From Cohnella rhizoplanae (GTDB lineage: Bacteria; Bacillota; Bacilli; Paenibacillales; Paenibacillaceae), in assembly GCF_948329515.1 (NCBI RefSeq), contig NZ_CAOJCN010000019.1, positions 44,486 through 108,485 of the forward strand: 64,000 nt of DNA. Reading direction: 5' to 3'. The translations under genes and the position numbers were made by a program. Shown piece after piece: positions 34,354 to 42,907 of the stretch (position 1 is its first letter; every line of letters begins with the position of its first letter). Below the pieces are notes generated by a model, which saw nothing but the letters and a program-made list of their open reading frames with translations, ran no database searches and had not been told where the DNA came from.

Positions 34354-34378
34354 GGGGCGCTTTAAGAGGCCCCGCGGC

Positions 34379-34413
34379 AGACCGGGACCGGAGCGATTCG
34401 GTTCCGGTCTTTT
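34379..34413 (+). terminator. Intrinsic terminator after the lipoprotein gene
   Basis: Twelve-base-pair stem AGACCGGGACCG/CGGTTCCGGTCT with an 8-nt loop, then TTTT. It separates the two-component unit from the ABC importer operon, which must have its own promoter in 34414-34500. Confidence 0.8.
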
Positions 34414-34529
34414 GATGTTGGAGACATTTTGTTCACAAGTACGCGAAGATTTGGCCACATCCGTGCTCTACATTGAGAAAGGAATGGAAGTTCCTCATCT
34501 CAACGCAGCAACAAAGGAGCGTGTGCGTC

Positions 34530-36029
34530 ATGAAAAAAATAAAATTCAGATTCGGCTTGCAGGCAGCCTGTCTTCTCCTGTTCCTCCCGCTGGCGGCTTG
34601 CGGCGGCAACAGTGGCAGCGGCGGGTCCGGCGGCGCGAACGCGAACGGTACCGGCACGAACGGGACAAGCGCGGGCGAGGTCTCTCAGACGGGAACGGCG
34701 CTGCCTGGCGGGTCGTCTGCGGAAGCCGGCGGAGAGGCCCCTGCCGTAGGCGCGGGCGGAAAAAAGAAGATCGTATTCGCGAGCTTCTGGCCGGACGAGA
34801 AGTTCAAGGAAGCGAAAAAGAAGTATGAGGCGGCACACCCGAACATCGAGATCGAGCTGCAGGACGTGCAGACCGACGACGCGCACCTGGAAGCGGAGAT
34901 CGAGAAGTTCGTCACGACGACCAATGCGGCGATGATGGCGGGGAAAGGCCCCGATATGCTGCAAATGGACCTGCTGGCCGCCGACAGCTACGTGAAGCAC
35001 AAGCTGCTGGCCGACATCGGCGCCATGATGGACCGGGATCCCGACTTTCCCAAGCAGGATTACTTCTCCAATATCCTGGACAATGTGCGTGTCGGCAAGT
35101 CGCTGTACAGCCTGCCGCTCTCCTTCTTTCTATCCGGCTTGGCCGGGGACGAGGCTGCGATCGCTTCGGCAGGCGTCCAGATCGACGACAAGAAGTGGTC
35201 CTGGGACGACTTCGCGAACACCGCCAAGCAATTGATCGCGGCCAAGGGCCCCTATTCCTCCGTGCTGGCGACGAGCGGTCCCGAATTCTTGCTGGCGGAT
35301 ATGGTTCAGGACAACTACCGCCTGTTCATCGACGAGGCAAGCGGCACCGCCAAGTTTGAATCGGCCTCCTTTACCGGTCTCATGAACCAGGTCAAGACGA
35401 TGTGCGAGGCAGGTGTCGTCAACTCCCAAGGCATCGCCATGGTACCGGGGGCCGCCGCAGCCGGAGCGCCATCCGCCAACTGCTCAGGCAGGGGCGCCTA
35501 CTTCGAAGACGTCCAGATTAATTCGCCCTGGGATTATCTCGTGACGCTCCGCGAGCATGGGGAGCATGTGAGGCTGTATGCCAAGCCCCATGCGCAGACC
35601 ACCGCGGACGGCGGCTACTTCCGCACCTACCGGAACGTCGCGATCAACGCGAGCTCCAAGGTGCAGGCGGAAGCATGGGATTTCATCAAATTTATGATGG
35701 AGGACGAGATCGGGAACCCCCCCGAGACCGCCGGTATCCCGATCAATAAAAAGGCATTCGCCCAACAAGTTCAGCAGCTGAAGCAAGCCGGCACGGTCAA
35801 GGCTTACGAAGAGGGACCGCTGCACGGCATGTCCTTCCCGGTAGACGCCGAGATGCTGGACCGGTTGGAAGCCTATGTAGAGGGGGCCATTCATCCGGTC
35901 CGGGATTCGTCCGACAAGGTGTGGGAGCTGGTCAAGAACGAAGCCGTGTCGTTCTTCGCCGGACAGAAGTCCGCGGAGGCCGTCGCCAAGCTAATTCAGA
36001 ACAAAGTGACGACGTATCTCAATGAATAG
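34530..36029 (+). CDS. Extracellular solute-binding lipoprotein (family 1)
   Basis: 499 residues from the ATG at 34530, preceded by AAAGGAG; the longer frame to 34473 adds 19 residues without a signal-like start. The lipobox is LAAC (Cys23), then a Gly/Asn/Thr/Ser-rich spacer to about residue 70. The mature domain begins KKIVFASFWPDEKFKEAKKK and shows typical family 1 solute-binding features (EIELQDVQTDD; KGPDMLQMDLLA; SLYSLPLSFF). The stop overlaps the start of the first permease gene by 8 bp. Substrate unknown; the family mostly binds oligosaccharides. It is not closely similar to the binding protein at 8718-10091. Confidence 0.92.
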   Translation: MKKIKFRFGLQAACLLLFLPLAACGGNSGSGGSGGANANGTGTNGTSAGEVSQTGTALPGGSSAEAGGEAPAVGAGGKKKIVFASFWPDEKFKEAKKKYEAAHPNIEIELQDVQTDDAHLEAEIEKFVTTTNAAMMAGKGPDMLQMDLLAADSYVKHKLLADIGAMMDRDPDFPKQDYFSNILDNVRVGKSLYSLPLSFFLSGLAGDEAAIASAGVQIDDKKWSWDDFANTAKQLIAAKGPYSSVLATSGPEFLLADMVQDNYRLFIDEASGTAKFESASFTGLMNQVKTMCEAGVVNSQGIAMVPGAAAAGAPSANCSGRGAYFEDVQINSPWDYLVTLREHGEHVRLYAKPHAQTTADGGYFRTYRNVAINASSKVQAEAWDFIKFMMEDEIGNPPETAGIPINKKAFAQQVQQLKQAGTVKAYEEGPLHGMSFPVDAEMLDRLEAYVEGAIHPVRDSSDKVWELVKNEAVSFFAGQKSAEAVAKLIQNKVTTYLNE

Positions 36030-36906
36030 GAGCTCCAGACTGCCCGGATGGCTTCGCGGAGAAGGGTCGATAGCCCTGTTGTTTCTCGCGCCCAGCCTGA
36101 TCGGCTTCTCGATTTTTTACCTCATCCCGTTTTTGATCGGCTTGTACGAGTCATTCACGGACGGCAATCTCGGCGGCGTCTTCGTTTGCCTTCACAACTA
36201 CCGGGAGCTGCTGGCGAGCGGCTCCTTCCGCAAGGCGGCGCTCAACACGCTCCTGTTTACCGGCATCGGCGTTCCGCTCCTCATCGCCTCGTCCCTCGGC
36301 CTCGCGCTGCTGCTTCACCGGCCGGTCTATCTGCGGGGCTGGCTCCGTACGTCGATCGTGATGCCGCTGGTCGTTCCCGTCGCCTCGGTCGTCATGATCT
36401 GGCAGATTTTTTTCGACTGGAACGGTACCCTGAACGAATGGCTGCACCATTTCTCTCACGGGCGGGTCGATTGGATGCAATCGGAGTGGTCGATGAGCGT
36501 CGTCGTCCTGATGTACTTGTGGAAAAATATCGGCTACAACATGATTTTGTTTCTGGCCGGATTGCAGACGATCCCCAAGGATTACTACGAGACGGCCGAG
36601 ATCGAGGGAGCCGGACGCATGCGCCAGCTGATCCATATTACGCTCGTTTATTTGACGCCCACGATGGTATTCGTCGTGCTGATCTCGATCGTGAACTCGT
36701 TCAAGGTATTCCGGGAGACGTATCTGCTGGCCGGCGACTACCCGTACGACCGGCTTTATATGATGCAGCATTACATGAACAACATGTTTTTCTCGCTCGA
36801 CATTCAGAAGCTGACGGCCGCGGCTGCTCTGATGGTCGTCTGTATCGTTGCGATGGCGGCGGGCCTGCTCAGAGCCGAACGGCAGTATCGGGAAAGTACG
36901 GAATAA
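36022..36906 (+). CDS. Carbohydrate ABC transporter permease, MalF type
   Basis: 294 residues with six membrane helices, the first near 19-40 (LFLAPSLIGFSIFYLIPFL). The EAA loop reads YYETAEIEGAGRMRQLIHITL (about 191-211), with Thr in place of the usual second Ala. It overlaps the binding-protein gene by 8 bp and is followed 19 bp later by the MalG-type partner. In contrast with the first importer of this window, both permeases here are intact. Confidence 0.93.
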   Translation: MNRSSRLPGWLRGEGSIALLFLAPSLIGFSIFYLIPFLIGLYESFTDGNLGGVFVCLHNYRELLASGSFRKAALNTLLFTGIGVPLLIASSLGLALLLHRPVYLRGWLRTSIVMPLVVPVASVVMIWQIFFDWNGTLNEWLHHFSHGRVDWMQSEWSMSVVVLMYLWKNIGYNMILFLAGLQTIPKDYYETAEIEGAGRMRQLIHITLVYLTPTMVFVVLISIVNSFKVFRETYLLAGDYPYDRLYMMQHYMNNMFFSLDIQKLTAAAALMVVCIVAMAAGLLRAERQYRESTE

Positions 36907-36925
36907 TCGGAGGAGGTGCCTGGCG

Positions 36926-37804
36926 ATGAGAAGCTCTGGAGTCGTGCCAAAAACGGCCGCTACGCTCGCGCTCGGAATCGTGGCCGCGGCCATGCTCCTC
37001 CCGATCGCGCTGACGGTCGCGAACTCGCTCATGAGCGAGCTGGAGATCGGGCGCAACTATGACCTGCTCGACCGGATGGTCGATACCGCGCACGGCGGCG
37101 CGGATGCGTTCGCCCATCTCAAGGTACTGCCCGACTGGCTGACCTTCGAGCAATTCGCGCAGGTGCTGATCCGGTCGCCTCATTTTCTAAGCATGTTCTG
37201 GAATTCCGCCGCCTTGGTCGTGCCGATCGTCGCCGGACAGACGGTCGTCGCCTCGCTCGCGGCCTACGCCTTCGCGAAGCTGCGCTTTATCGGCCGGGAC
37301 AAGCTGTTCATGGTGTACCTGATGACGATGCTCATGCCGTTTCAGGTGACGCTGGTGCCGAACTATATGGTCATCGACCGGCTCGGTCTGATGAATCACG
37401 CGTCGGCGATCATCCTGCCCGGCATATTCGGCGCCTTCGGCGTGTTCATGCTGCGCCAGTTCATGGCCCACATTCCCCGCGGCTACGCGGAGGCGGCCAA
37501 GATGGACGGCGCGGGGCATCTGACGATTTTTGCGCGCATCGTGCTGCCGCTCGCCAAGCCGGGCTTGTCCGCGCTGACGGTGCTTCTGTTCGTCGATTAC
37601 TGGAATATGATCGAACAGCCGCTGATTTTCTTGCAGGATGCCGTCAAGCAGCCGCTGTCGCTCTATCTGGCGCAGATCAACCAGCATGAGCGAGGCGTCG
37701 GTTTTGCCGCTTCCGCGCTGTACATGGCTCCGATGGTGCTGCTCTTCTTATACGCGGAGTCCGACTTTGTCGAAGGGATACAATTGTCCGGCATTAAAGG
37801 CTAG
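36926..37804 (+). CDS. Carbohydrate ABC transporter permease, MalG type
   Basis: 292 residues from the ATG at 36926, preceded by GGAGGAGGTG; the upstream extension of the frame has no family match. Six membrane helices. An unusually long first periplasmic loop (about residues 37-85: NYDLLDRMVDTAHGGADAF) is present. The EAA loop is YAEAAKMDGAGHLTIFARIVL. It ends GIQLSGIKG, the usual C-terminus. No ATPase is encoded nearby, so a shared MsmX-type ATPase is expected. The HlyD-type gene starts 17 bp downstream. Confidence 0.93.
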   Translation: MRSSGVVPKTAATLALGIVAAAMLLPIALTVANSLMSELEIGRNYDLLDRMVDTAHGGADAFAHLKVLPDWLTFEQFAQVLIRSPHFLSMFWNSAALVVPIVAGQTVVASLAAYAFAKLRFIGRDKLFMVYLMTMLMPFQVTLVPNYMVIDRLGLMNHASAIILPGIFGAFGVFMLRQFMAHIPRGYAEAAKMDGAGHLTIFARIVLPLAKPGLSALTVLLFVDYWNMIEQPLIFLQDAVKQPLSLYLAQINQHERGVGFAASALYMAPMVLLFLYAESDFVEGIQLSGIKG

Positions 37805-37821
37805 ATCTGGAGTGATCGCAC

Positions 37822-38967
37822 ATGGACGAGGAGAAATACCGTTCGAGGAAACGCAAAATGCGGTGGATCGCGGGAAGCTTCGTTGTCCTGCTGGCAGTCC
37901 TGACGCTGGGAGGCAATACGCTGCGGGCCTTGTCGATGCCGAAGATCGTGACGGCGCTGCCGACCGCCGGCCCGCTGGAGCATACGTACGAAGGAAGCGC
38001 CACGATACGGCCGGGTGCGGAGCGTGAATTGACGAACCCGGGAGGATGGAAGGTCGCGCAAGTGCTGGTGAAGCAAGGAGATGCGGTGCGAAAAGGCCAG
38101 ACGCTTGTCCGCTATGACGACAGCGAGGCCGCGCAAGCGCTTGCCGATCAGCAATCGACGCTCAAAAAGCTCACCCTGTCCTTGGAGCAGCTGCAGTACA
38201 ACGTGATTCAGGCGATAAAGGAGGACGATGCGGCGGCGAAGCTCACCGCGACGGCGGCGCTCGAAACGGCGAAGCTCGAGATTGACGACCAGAAACGGCA
38301 TATCCAAACGTTGCAAGCGGATATCGCGGCAAATGGCGAGCTGCGGGCGCCTTTCGACGGGGTCGTCGCCGATGTGAGTGCCGAGAAGGGCGCCGTCTCG
38401 TCCGGCGGTCCGGACATTCGGCTGTCCGATATCGCGCGGGGCTATCGCATACGTCTGCCGATCCCGGGAGATCTCGCATCCACGCTGAGCCTGGGCGATA
38501 AGCTGGATCAAATCTCGCTGATCGACGATGACGGCGTTTGGTTGTCGGGCACGGTGACGGATATCGAGGAGAGCGGAGACGGCCTTGAAAATGGCGATGC
38601 GGGCGATGATGAAGTAACGTCCGCGGGCGACGCGATGCCGATGTACAATCTGACGATTACGCTGAACAAGGGCGTTGCTGCGATCAAAGGCGGCGAACGC
38701 GTCAAAGTCAGCATCCGAACATCGAAAGGCGGCGATCTGCTCCTCGTACCGAGCAAGGCCGTGCACCAGGACGCGCGGGGGGCGTTTGTCTACACCGTCG
38801 GGGCCAAGCAAGGCCCGCTCGGCAACGCCTATTATGTCGTGGAGAATCCGGTCAATATCGTGGATTCTAACGACTATGCTATAGCGGTTAGCGGATTGTT
38901 CGACCAGGCTGAGATCATCGTGGACAGCACGGATTTCATTTTGCCGGGCATGCGAGTACGATACTAG
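37822..38967 (+). CDS. HlyD/RND-type membrane-fusion (adaptor) protein
   Basis: 381 residues. One N-terminal membrane anchor at about 14-32. Split biotinyl-lipoyl halves (about 62-95: GWKVAQVLVKQGDAVRKGQTL; and about 172-205: LRAPFDGVVADVSAEKGAV) flank a short alpha-hairpin of about 75 residues. A beta-barrel and a membrane-proximal domain complete it (VPSKAVHQDARGAFVYTV). Such adaptors normally partner an efflux ABC or RND pump, yet none is encoded here; the gene follows a sugar-importer permease by 17 bp and ends the operon. It may serve a pump encoded elsewhere, or the importer's surface assembly; both are guesses. Confidence 0.88.
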   Translation: MDEEKYRSRKRKMRWIAGSFVVLLAVLTLGGNTLRALSMPKIVTALPTAGPLEHTYEGSATIRPGAERELTNPGGWKVAQVLVKQGDAVRKGQTLVRYDDSEAAQALADQQSTLKKLTLSLEQLQYNVIQAIKEDDAAAKLTATAALETAKLEIDDQKRHIQTLQADIAANGELRAPFDGVVADVSAEKGAVSSGGPDIRLSDIARGYRIRLPIPGDLASTLSLGDKLDQISLIDDDGVWLSGTVTDIEESGDGLENGDAGDDEVTSAGDAMPMYNLTITLNKGVAAIKGGERVKVSIRTSKGGDLLLVPSKAVHQDARGAFVYTVGAKQGPLGNAYYVVENPVNIVDSNDYAIAVSGLFDQAEIIVDSTDFILPGMRVRY

Positions 38968-38992
38968 ACTCTTCCGTTATCACGAGAAGCAC

Positions 38993-39001
38993 TTATCCAC
39001 A
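38993..39001 (+). promoter_or_regulatory. Perfect DnaA box TTATCCACA
   Basis: Exact 9-mer DnaA box, part of a longer 13-bp arm (38990-39002) that is repeated in inverted orientation at 39108-39120. A one-mismatch box (CTATCCACA) lies in the terminator loop between them. Confidence 0.75.
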
Positions 39002-39064
39002 TTTTACGCACATCTCCACCACTCGGAACCTGTGGGTTAATCCCTGCTAGGTGTTGATACACAA

Positions 39065-39098
39065 AGAAGCGCCAGGCTATCCACAGCCTGGCGCTTCT
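39065..39098. terminator. Bidirectional terminator between HlyD-type gene and rplY
   Basis: Perfect 14-bp stem AGAAGCGCCAGGCT/AGCCTGGCGCTTCT with a 6-nt loop, flanked by T-rich on one side and A-rich on the other, between convergent genes. Confidence 0.9.
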
Positions 39099-39108
39099 TG
39101 TTCACATA

Positions 39109-39117
39109 TGTGGATAA
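39109..39117 (-). promoter_or_regulatory. Perfect DnaA box, inverted orientation
   Basis: TGTGGATAA on the plus strand, i.e. TTATCCACA on the minus strand, facing the box at 38993-39001. Confidence 0.75.
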
Positions 39118-39149
39118 GTGTGTGAGGATGCATTACCGTCAGATGTCGA

Positions 39150-39797
39150 CTAGACGTCGACCTCCGCTGCCTTAGCGGCTTCGGCATGGTTCGCGTTCTC
39201 AGCGGAAGCGTCGGACATGGCGTCGGCCTCCTCCGCGGATACATCCTTCTGCGGCGCGAGCACGGCGATGACGACGGCCTCTTCGTCCTGAAGCGGCTTG
39301 ACGCCGGGCGGGAATGCGAGCTGACCGATCGTCAGGTTCTCGCCGAACCCGAGGGCCGAGATGTCCGCGACGATGGACTCCGGCAGGTCGCGGGCCACGC
39401 ACTCCACTTCGATCTCGTGGAGCACGACGGTCAGCAGGCCGCCTTCCTTTTCGCCTTGGGAAGTGCCCGTGACTTCGACGCGGACCGGCGCTTTGATTTT
39501 CTCGTTGAGGTTAATCTGGTGGAAGTCGACATGGAGCACCTGGCCGCTCAGCTTGTCGCGCTGCACGTCCGTGAGCAGCACCGATTGGCTGCCGCTGCCC
39601 GGCACCTCTAGCTGGAGCACCGCATGCGCATTGCCGCGCATCAGGCTGGCGACCTCCTTGCTGTCGAGCGCGATAGGGCTCGGCTCCTGCAGGCCTTTGC
39701 CGTACACGACGCCGGGTATCCGGCCTTGTATCCGCAGCTGCCTGAGCGCGCCTTTGGTGGAGCGTTGGCGTGATTCCGCACGCAATGTCGTCGTCAT
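39150..39797 (-). CDS. rplY: 50S ribosomal protein L25 / general stress protein Ctc
   Basis: 215 residues from the ATG at 39797 with GGGAGGAA upstream; the frame extends 8 codons further without need. The N-terminal L25 domain (about 1-92) has LRAESRQRSTKGALRQLR and the GVVYGKG turn. The C-terminal beta domain of the long Ctc form follows (VEVTGTSQGEKEGGLL; GENLTIGQLAFPPG). The tail of about 30 residues is acidic and Ala-rich. L25 binds 5S rRNA, and in B. subtilis Ctc is made under sigma-B stress control. A sigma-B-like promoter is at 39844-39869. It lies after prs and its terminator, in the usual order. Confidence 0.95.
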   Translation of the reverse strand: MTTTLRAESRQRSTKGALRQLRIQGRIPGVVYGKGLQEPSPIALDSKEVASLMRGNAHAVLQLEVPGSGSQSVLLTDVQRDKLSGQVLHVDFHQINLNEKIKAPVRVEVTGTSQGEKEGGLLTVVLHEIEVECVARDLPESIVADISALGFGENLTIGQLAFPPGVKPLQDEEAVVIAVLAPQKDVSAEEADAMSDASAENANHAEAAKAAEVDV

Positions 39798-39843
39798 ACC
39801 GATTCCTCCCGATTGTTGCAAGTTTTGAAGACATGCATTTATT

Positions 39844-39869
39844 TTACCCGTACGGGAGGAGCGCTAAAC
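39844..39869 (-). promoter_or_regulatory. Sigma-B-like promoter of rplY/ctc
   Basis: Minus strand GTTTAG (39864-39869), 14-bp spacer, GGGTAA (39844-39849); recalled sigma-B consensus GTTTAA-N12-15-GGGTAT, one mismatch in each box. Confidence 0.5.
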
Positions 39870-39894
39870 AAAAGGAAGTTCCGGCCGGAAACGC

Positions 39895-39932
39895 AAAAAG
39901 GCCGAAACCGCCTGCGAAAGACGGTTTCGGCC
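39895..39932 (-). terminator. Intrinsic terminator after prs
   Basis: Stem GGCCGAAACCG/CGGTTTCGGCC followed by TTTTT on the minus strand. Confidence 0.88.
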
Positions 39933-39943
39933 CATATCGCTTA

Positions 39944-40900
39944 TTAAGCGTGCGGCTCGAACAGCTTGCTGATGGACTGCTCTTCGTGGATGCGCACGAT
40001 CGCTTCGCCCAGCAGCGGAGCGACGGACAGCACGCGCATCTTGGTGGACGCGCCCGGCGTGCGCAGCGGGATCGTGTCGGTCACGGTCACCTCGGTGATC
40101 GGGGACGCCTCCAGCCGCTCCATGGCTTGTCCGGACAGCACGGCATGCGTACAGCACGCGTAGATCTCTCGCGCGCCGGCTTCCTTGAGCGCCTGGGCCG
40201 CCAGGCAGATCGTGCCGGCCGTATCGATGATATCGTCGATGAGAATCGCGGTCCGTCCGGAGACGTCGCCGATGATGTTCATGACCTCGACGACGTTGGG
40301 CTCCGGACGGCGCTTGTCGATGATGGCGAGCGGCGCCTGGAGCTCGTCCGCCAGCCGGCGGGCCCGTACGACGCCGCCGTGGTCTGGGGAGACGACGACG
40401 GGCGCGATGAGGCCCTTGCTCTGGAAGTAGTCGCCCAGGATCGGGACGCCGAGGAGATGATCGACCGGGATGTCGAAGAAGCCCTGAATCTGCATGGCAT
40501 GCAGGTCCATGGCGATGACGCGGTGCGCCCCCGCCGTCTCGATCAGGTTCGCCACGAGCTTCGCGGTGATCGGGTCGCGCGACCGCGCCTTCCGATCCTG
40601 GCGGCCATAGCCATAATAAGGGATGACGACGTTGATCGTCTTGGCGGAGGCGCGCTTGAGCGCGTCGACCATGACGAGCAGCTCCATCAGATGCTCGTTC
40701 ACCGGCCAGGAGGTCGACTGAACGACGAACACGTCCGCGCCGCGCACGCTCTCGTTCAGCCGGATATGAATCTCGCCGTCGCTGAACCGGGTGACCTTCA
40801 CGTCGCCCAGCGGCACGCTAATATGCCTGGCGATGGCCTCCGTCAGGCGCGGATTCGAGCTGCAAGAAAATAGCTTGAGTGTATTGTCAGGGTAGCTCAT
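39944..40900 (-). CDS. prs: Ribose-phosphate pyrophosphokinase
   Basis: 318 residues, full length. Family signatures are FSDGEIHIRLNESVRG, the ATP-binding YYGYGRQDRK, the catalytic loop KARSRDPITAKL, MDLHAMQIQGFFDIPVDHL and the PRPP-binding stretch LIDDIIDTAGTI. It makes PRPP for purine, pyrimidine, histidine and tryptophan synthesis in the cytoplasm. It follows glmU by about 100 bp, as in other Firmicutes, and ends at a strong terminator. Confidence 0.98.
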   Translation of the reverse strand: MSYPDNTLKLFSCSSNPRLTEAIARHISVPLGDVKVTRFSDGEIHIRLNESVRGADVFVVQSTSWPVNEHLMELLVMVDALKRASAKTINVVIPYYGYGRQDRKARSRDPITAKLVANLIETAGAHRVIAMDLHAMQIQGFFDIPVDHLLGVPILGDYFQSKGLIAPVVVSPDHGGVVRARRLADELQAPLAIIDKRRPEPNVVEVMNIIGDVSGRTAILIDDIIDTAGTICLAAQALKEAGAREIYACCTHAVLSGQAMERLEASPITEVTVTDTIPLRTPGASTKMRVLSVAPLLGEAIVRIHEEQSISKLFEPHA

Positions 40901-41000
40901 AAGCGCCTCGCTTTCGGTAGGGGGTGGCGGGACCCGCGCGCCGGCGCGGGATTGTCCGGTGGCCCGCCTTCGATTTGGATCTGTTGCCGTATCCGCAGGT

Positions 41001-42419
41001 TTACTCGCCTTGGCCTTCTGGGCGCTTGGCAGCGGACTCCTTCTTCGTCTTGGCCCGCGCGCGCAGCTTATCCGCGTAGCCTTCTTTGTTCACCTGGCGG
41101 GCGCGCGCGATCGCGACGCTGCCGTCGGCCACGTCGTGCGTGACGGTAGAGCCGGCGACCACATATGCGCCATTGCCGATGGTGACCGGCGCGATCAGGT
41201 TGGAGTTGCTGCCGATGAAGGCGTCGTCGCCAATAATCGTCTTCGATTTATTATACCCGTCGTAATTGGCGGTAATCGTGCCGCAGCCGATATTGGAACC
41301 CTTGCCGACGACCGCGTCCCCGACATAGCTCAAGTGAGGGACCTTGCTGCCCGCGCCGATCTCGGCGTTCTTAATCTCGACGAAGTCTCCGATCTTAACT
41401 TGATCGGCGAGCTTCGTGCCCGGCCGCAGATAGGCGAACGGGCCGACCGTGCAACCGCTGCCTAGCCGGGCCGACTCGGCGACCGTCTGGCGGATCGCCG
41501 TGCCGTCGCCGACGATCGTATCCGTCAGATCGGCTGACGGGCCGATGACGCAGTCTTCGCCGATCGCCGTGCCGCCCCGCAGGACCGTGCCCGGATACAG
41601 TACCGTGTCCGCGCCGATCGTCACGCTCGCTTCAATATAAGTGCCAGCCGGATCCACGATCGTCACGCCGTTCGCCTGATGGCGCCGCGCGATGCGCTGG
41701 CGCATGAGCCGCTCGGCCTCGGACAGCGCGATGCGGTCGTTGACGCCGATCGACTCGGCCGGATCCGCCGCGACGAACGCAGAGATACGCTCGCCCCGTC
41801 CCTGGAGGATGCCGATGACGTCGGTCAGGTAATACTCGCCCTGCGCGTTCTCGTTGGTCACGGCGGAGAGCGCCTCGAACAGCTTGCGGTTGTCGAAGCA
41901 ATAGGTGCCGGTATTGATCTCGCGGATCGCAGCCTGTTCCGGCGTGCAGTCCTTCTGCTCTACGATGCGGTGCACGCTGCCGTCTTCCCCGCGGACGATG
42001 CGGCCGTAGCCCGCCGGCTGCTCCAACTCGGCGGTCAGGATCGTCGCGGCGGCGCCCTCCGCGTCGTGGAGCGCGATCAGCGCCTCCAGCGTCTCCGAAC
42101 TGACGAGCGGCGTATCGCCGCAGACGACGATCGTCACGCCCTCGGCGCCGCCGATCGCCGGCGCGGCCTGCAGCACTGCGTGGCCCGTTCCCAGCTGCTG
42201 CTGCTGCAGCGCATATTCGACCGAATCGCCCAGCGTCCGCTGCACGGCTTCCGCGCCGTGGCCGACGACGACGACGGCGCGCTCGCAGCCGATGCCCTTC
42301 ACGGCGTCGAGCACGTGGCCCACCATCGGTTTGCCGCATACGGGATGCAGCACTTTATATAATTTGGATTTCATCCGCTTACCTTGTCCGGCAGCCAGAA
42401 TCACAGCCATTCTCGTCAT
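41001..42419 (-). CDS. glmU: Bifunctional GlmU: UDP-GlcNAc pyrophosphorylase / glucosamine-1-P acetyltransferase
   Basis: 472 residues from the ATG at 42419, with an AGGGAGG ribosome site; an ATG three codons later (42410) is possible. The N-terminal nucleotidyltransferase domain starts MAVILAAGQGKRMKS and includes GTGHAVLQA and the metal-site NTGTYCFDN region. The C-terminal left-handed beta-helix has hexapeptide repeats from about residue 255 (DCVIGPSADL; IGCGTITANYDG). It makes UDP-GlcNAc for peptidoglycan and wall polymers. It lies between spoVG and prs as in B. subtilis. The last 20 residues are Lys/Ala-rich. Confidence 0.97.
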   Translation of the reverse strand: MTRMAVILAAGQGKRMKSKLYKVLHPVCGKPMVGHVLDAVKGIGCERAVVVVGHGAEAVQRTLGDSVEYALQQQQLGTGHAVLQAAPAIGGAEGVTIVVCGDTPLVSSETLEALIALHDAEGAAATILTAELEQPAGYGRIVRGEDGSVHRIVEQKDCTPEQAAIREINTGTYCFDNRKLFEALSAVTNENAQGEYYLTDVIGILQGRGERISAFVAADPAESIGVNDRIALSEAERLMRQRIARRHQANGVTIVDPAGTYIEASVTIGADTVLYPGTVLRGGTAIGEDCVIGPSADLTDTIVGDGTAIRQTVAESARLGSGCTVGPFAYLRPGTKLADQVKIGDFVEIKNAEIGAGSKVPHLSYVGDAVVGKGSNIGCGTITANYDGYNKSKTIIGDDAFIGSNSNLIAPVTIGNGAYVVAGSTVTHDVADGSVAIARARQVNKEGYADKLRARAKTKKESAAKRPEGQGE

Positions 42420-42495
42420 ATCGGGCGAATGCCTCCCTTTCCCGCCGCGCACGGTCTTTTGTCACTTGTGATCATAGCTTATTACAGGGCAAATG

Positions 42496-42519
42496 AAAAG
42501 AGAGCCGTCGCCGGCTCTC
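42496..42519 (-). terminator. Terminator after spoVG
   Basis: Stem GAGAGCCG/CGGCTCTC, TCGC loop, TTTT on the minus strand. It may only partly block read-through into glmU. Confidence 0.75.
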
Positions 42520-42577
42520 GCTGAAACTAACCCATTATTCTCGGCGCATATTGCCCGCTTAAGCGCGAACACAAGTA

Positions 42578-42868
42578 CTACGCACCTTCAACCAGTACCT
42601 CTTCTTCTTCTTCCACGGCAGCGCGCTCGTACTCGGCGAGTACGGCGGACTGGATCTTCTCCCGCGTACCCGAAGAGATAGGATGAGCGATATCACGGAA
42701 CTCTCCGTCGGGCGTACGCTTGCTCGGCATCGCAACGAACATGCCGTTGTTGCCGTCAATCACGCGAATATCATGAACGACGAACTCGTTGTCGATCGTG
42801 ATCGATGCGATTGCCTTCATTCGCCCCTCGGAATTAACGCGGCGGAGTCTGACATCTGTAATTTGCAC
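42578..42868 (-). CDS. spoVG: Septation/regulatory protein SpoVG
   Basis: 96 residues, nearly identical in layout to B. subtilis SpoVG: MQITDVRLRRVNSEGRMKAI at the N-terminus, then FVVHDIRVIDGN, FVAMPSKRTPDGEFRDIAHP and an acidic tail with a run of Glu. It is an RNA/DNA-binding regulator affecting division, sporulation and virulence-type traits. AAAGGTGGTG lies 11 bases before the ATG. A sigma-H promoter candidate is at 42908-42935, as known for B. subtilis spoVG. Confidence 0.98.
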   Translation of the reverse strand: MQITDVRLRRVNSEGRMKAIASITIDNEFVVHDIRVIDGNNGMFVAMPSKRTPDGEFRDIAHPISSGTREKIQSAVLAEYERAAVEEEEEVLVEGA

Positions 42869-42907
42869 TTGTGTTCACCACCTTTGCTCCATCAGAAGAC
42901 TTGGTGT

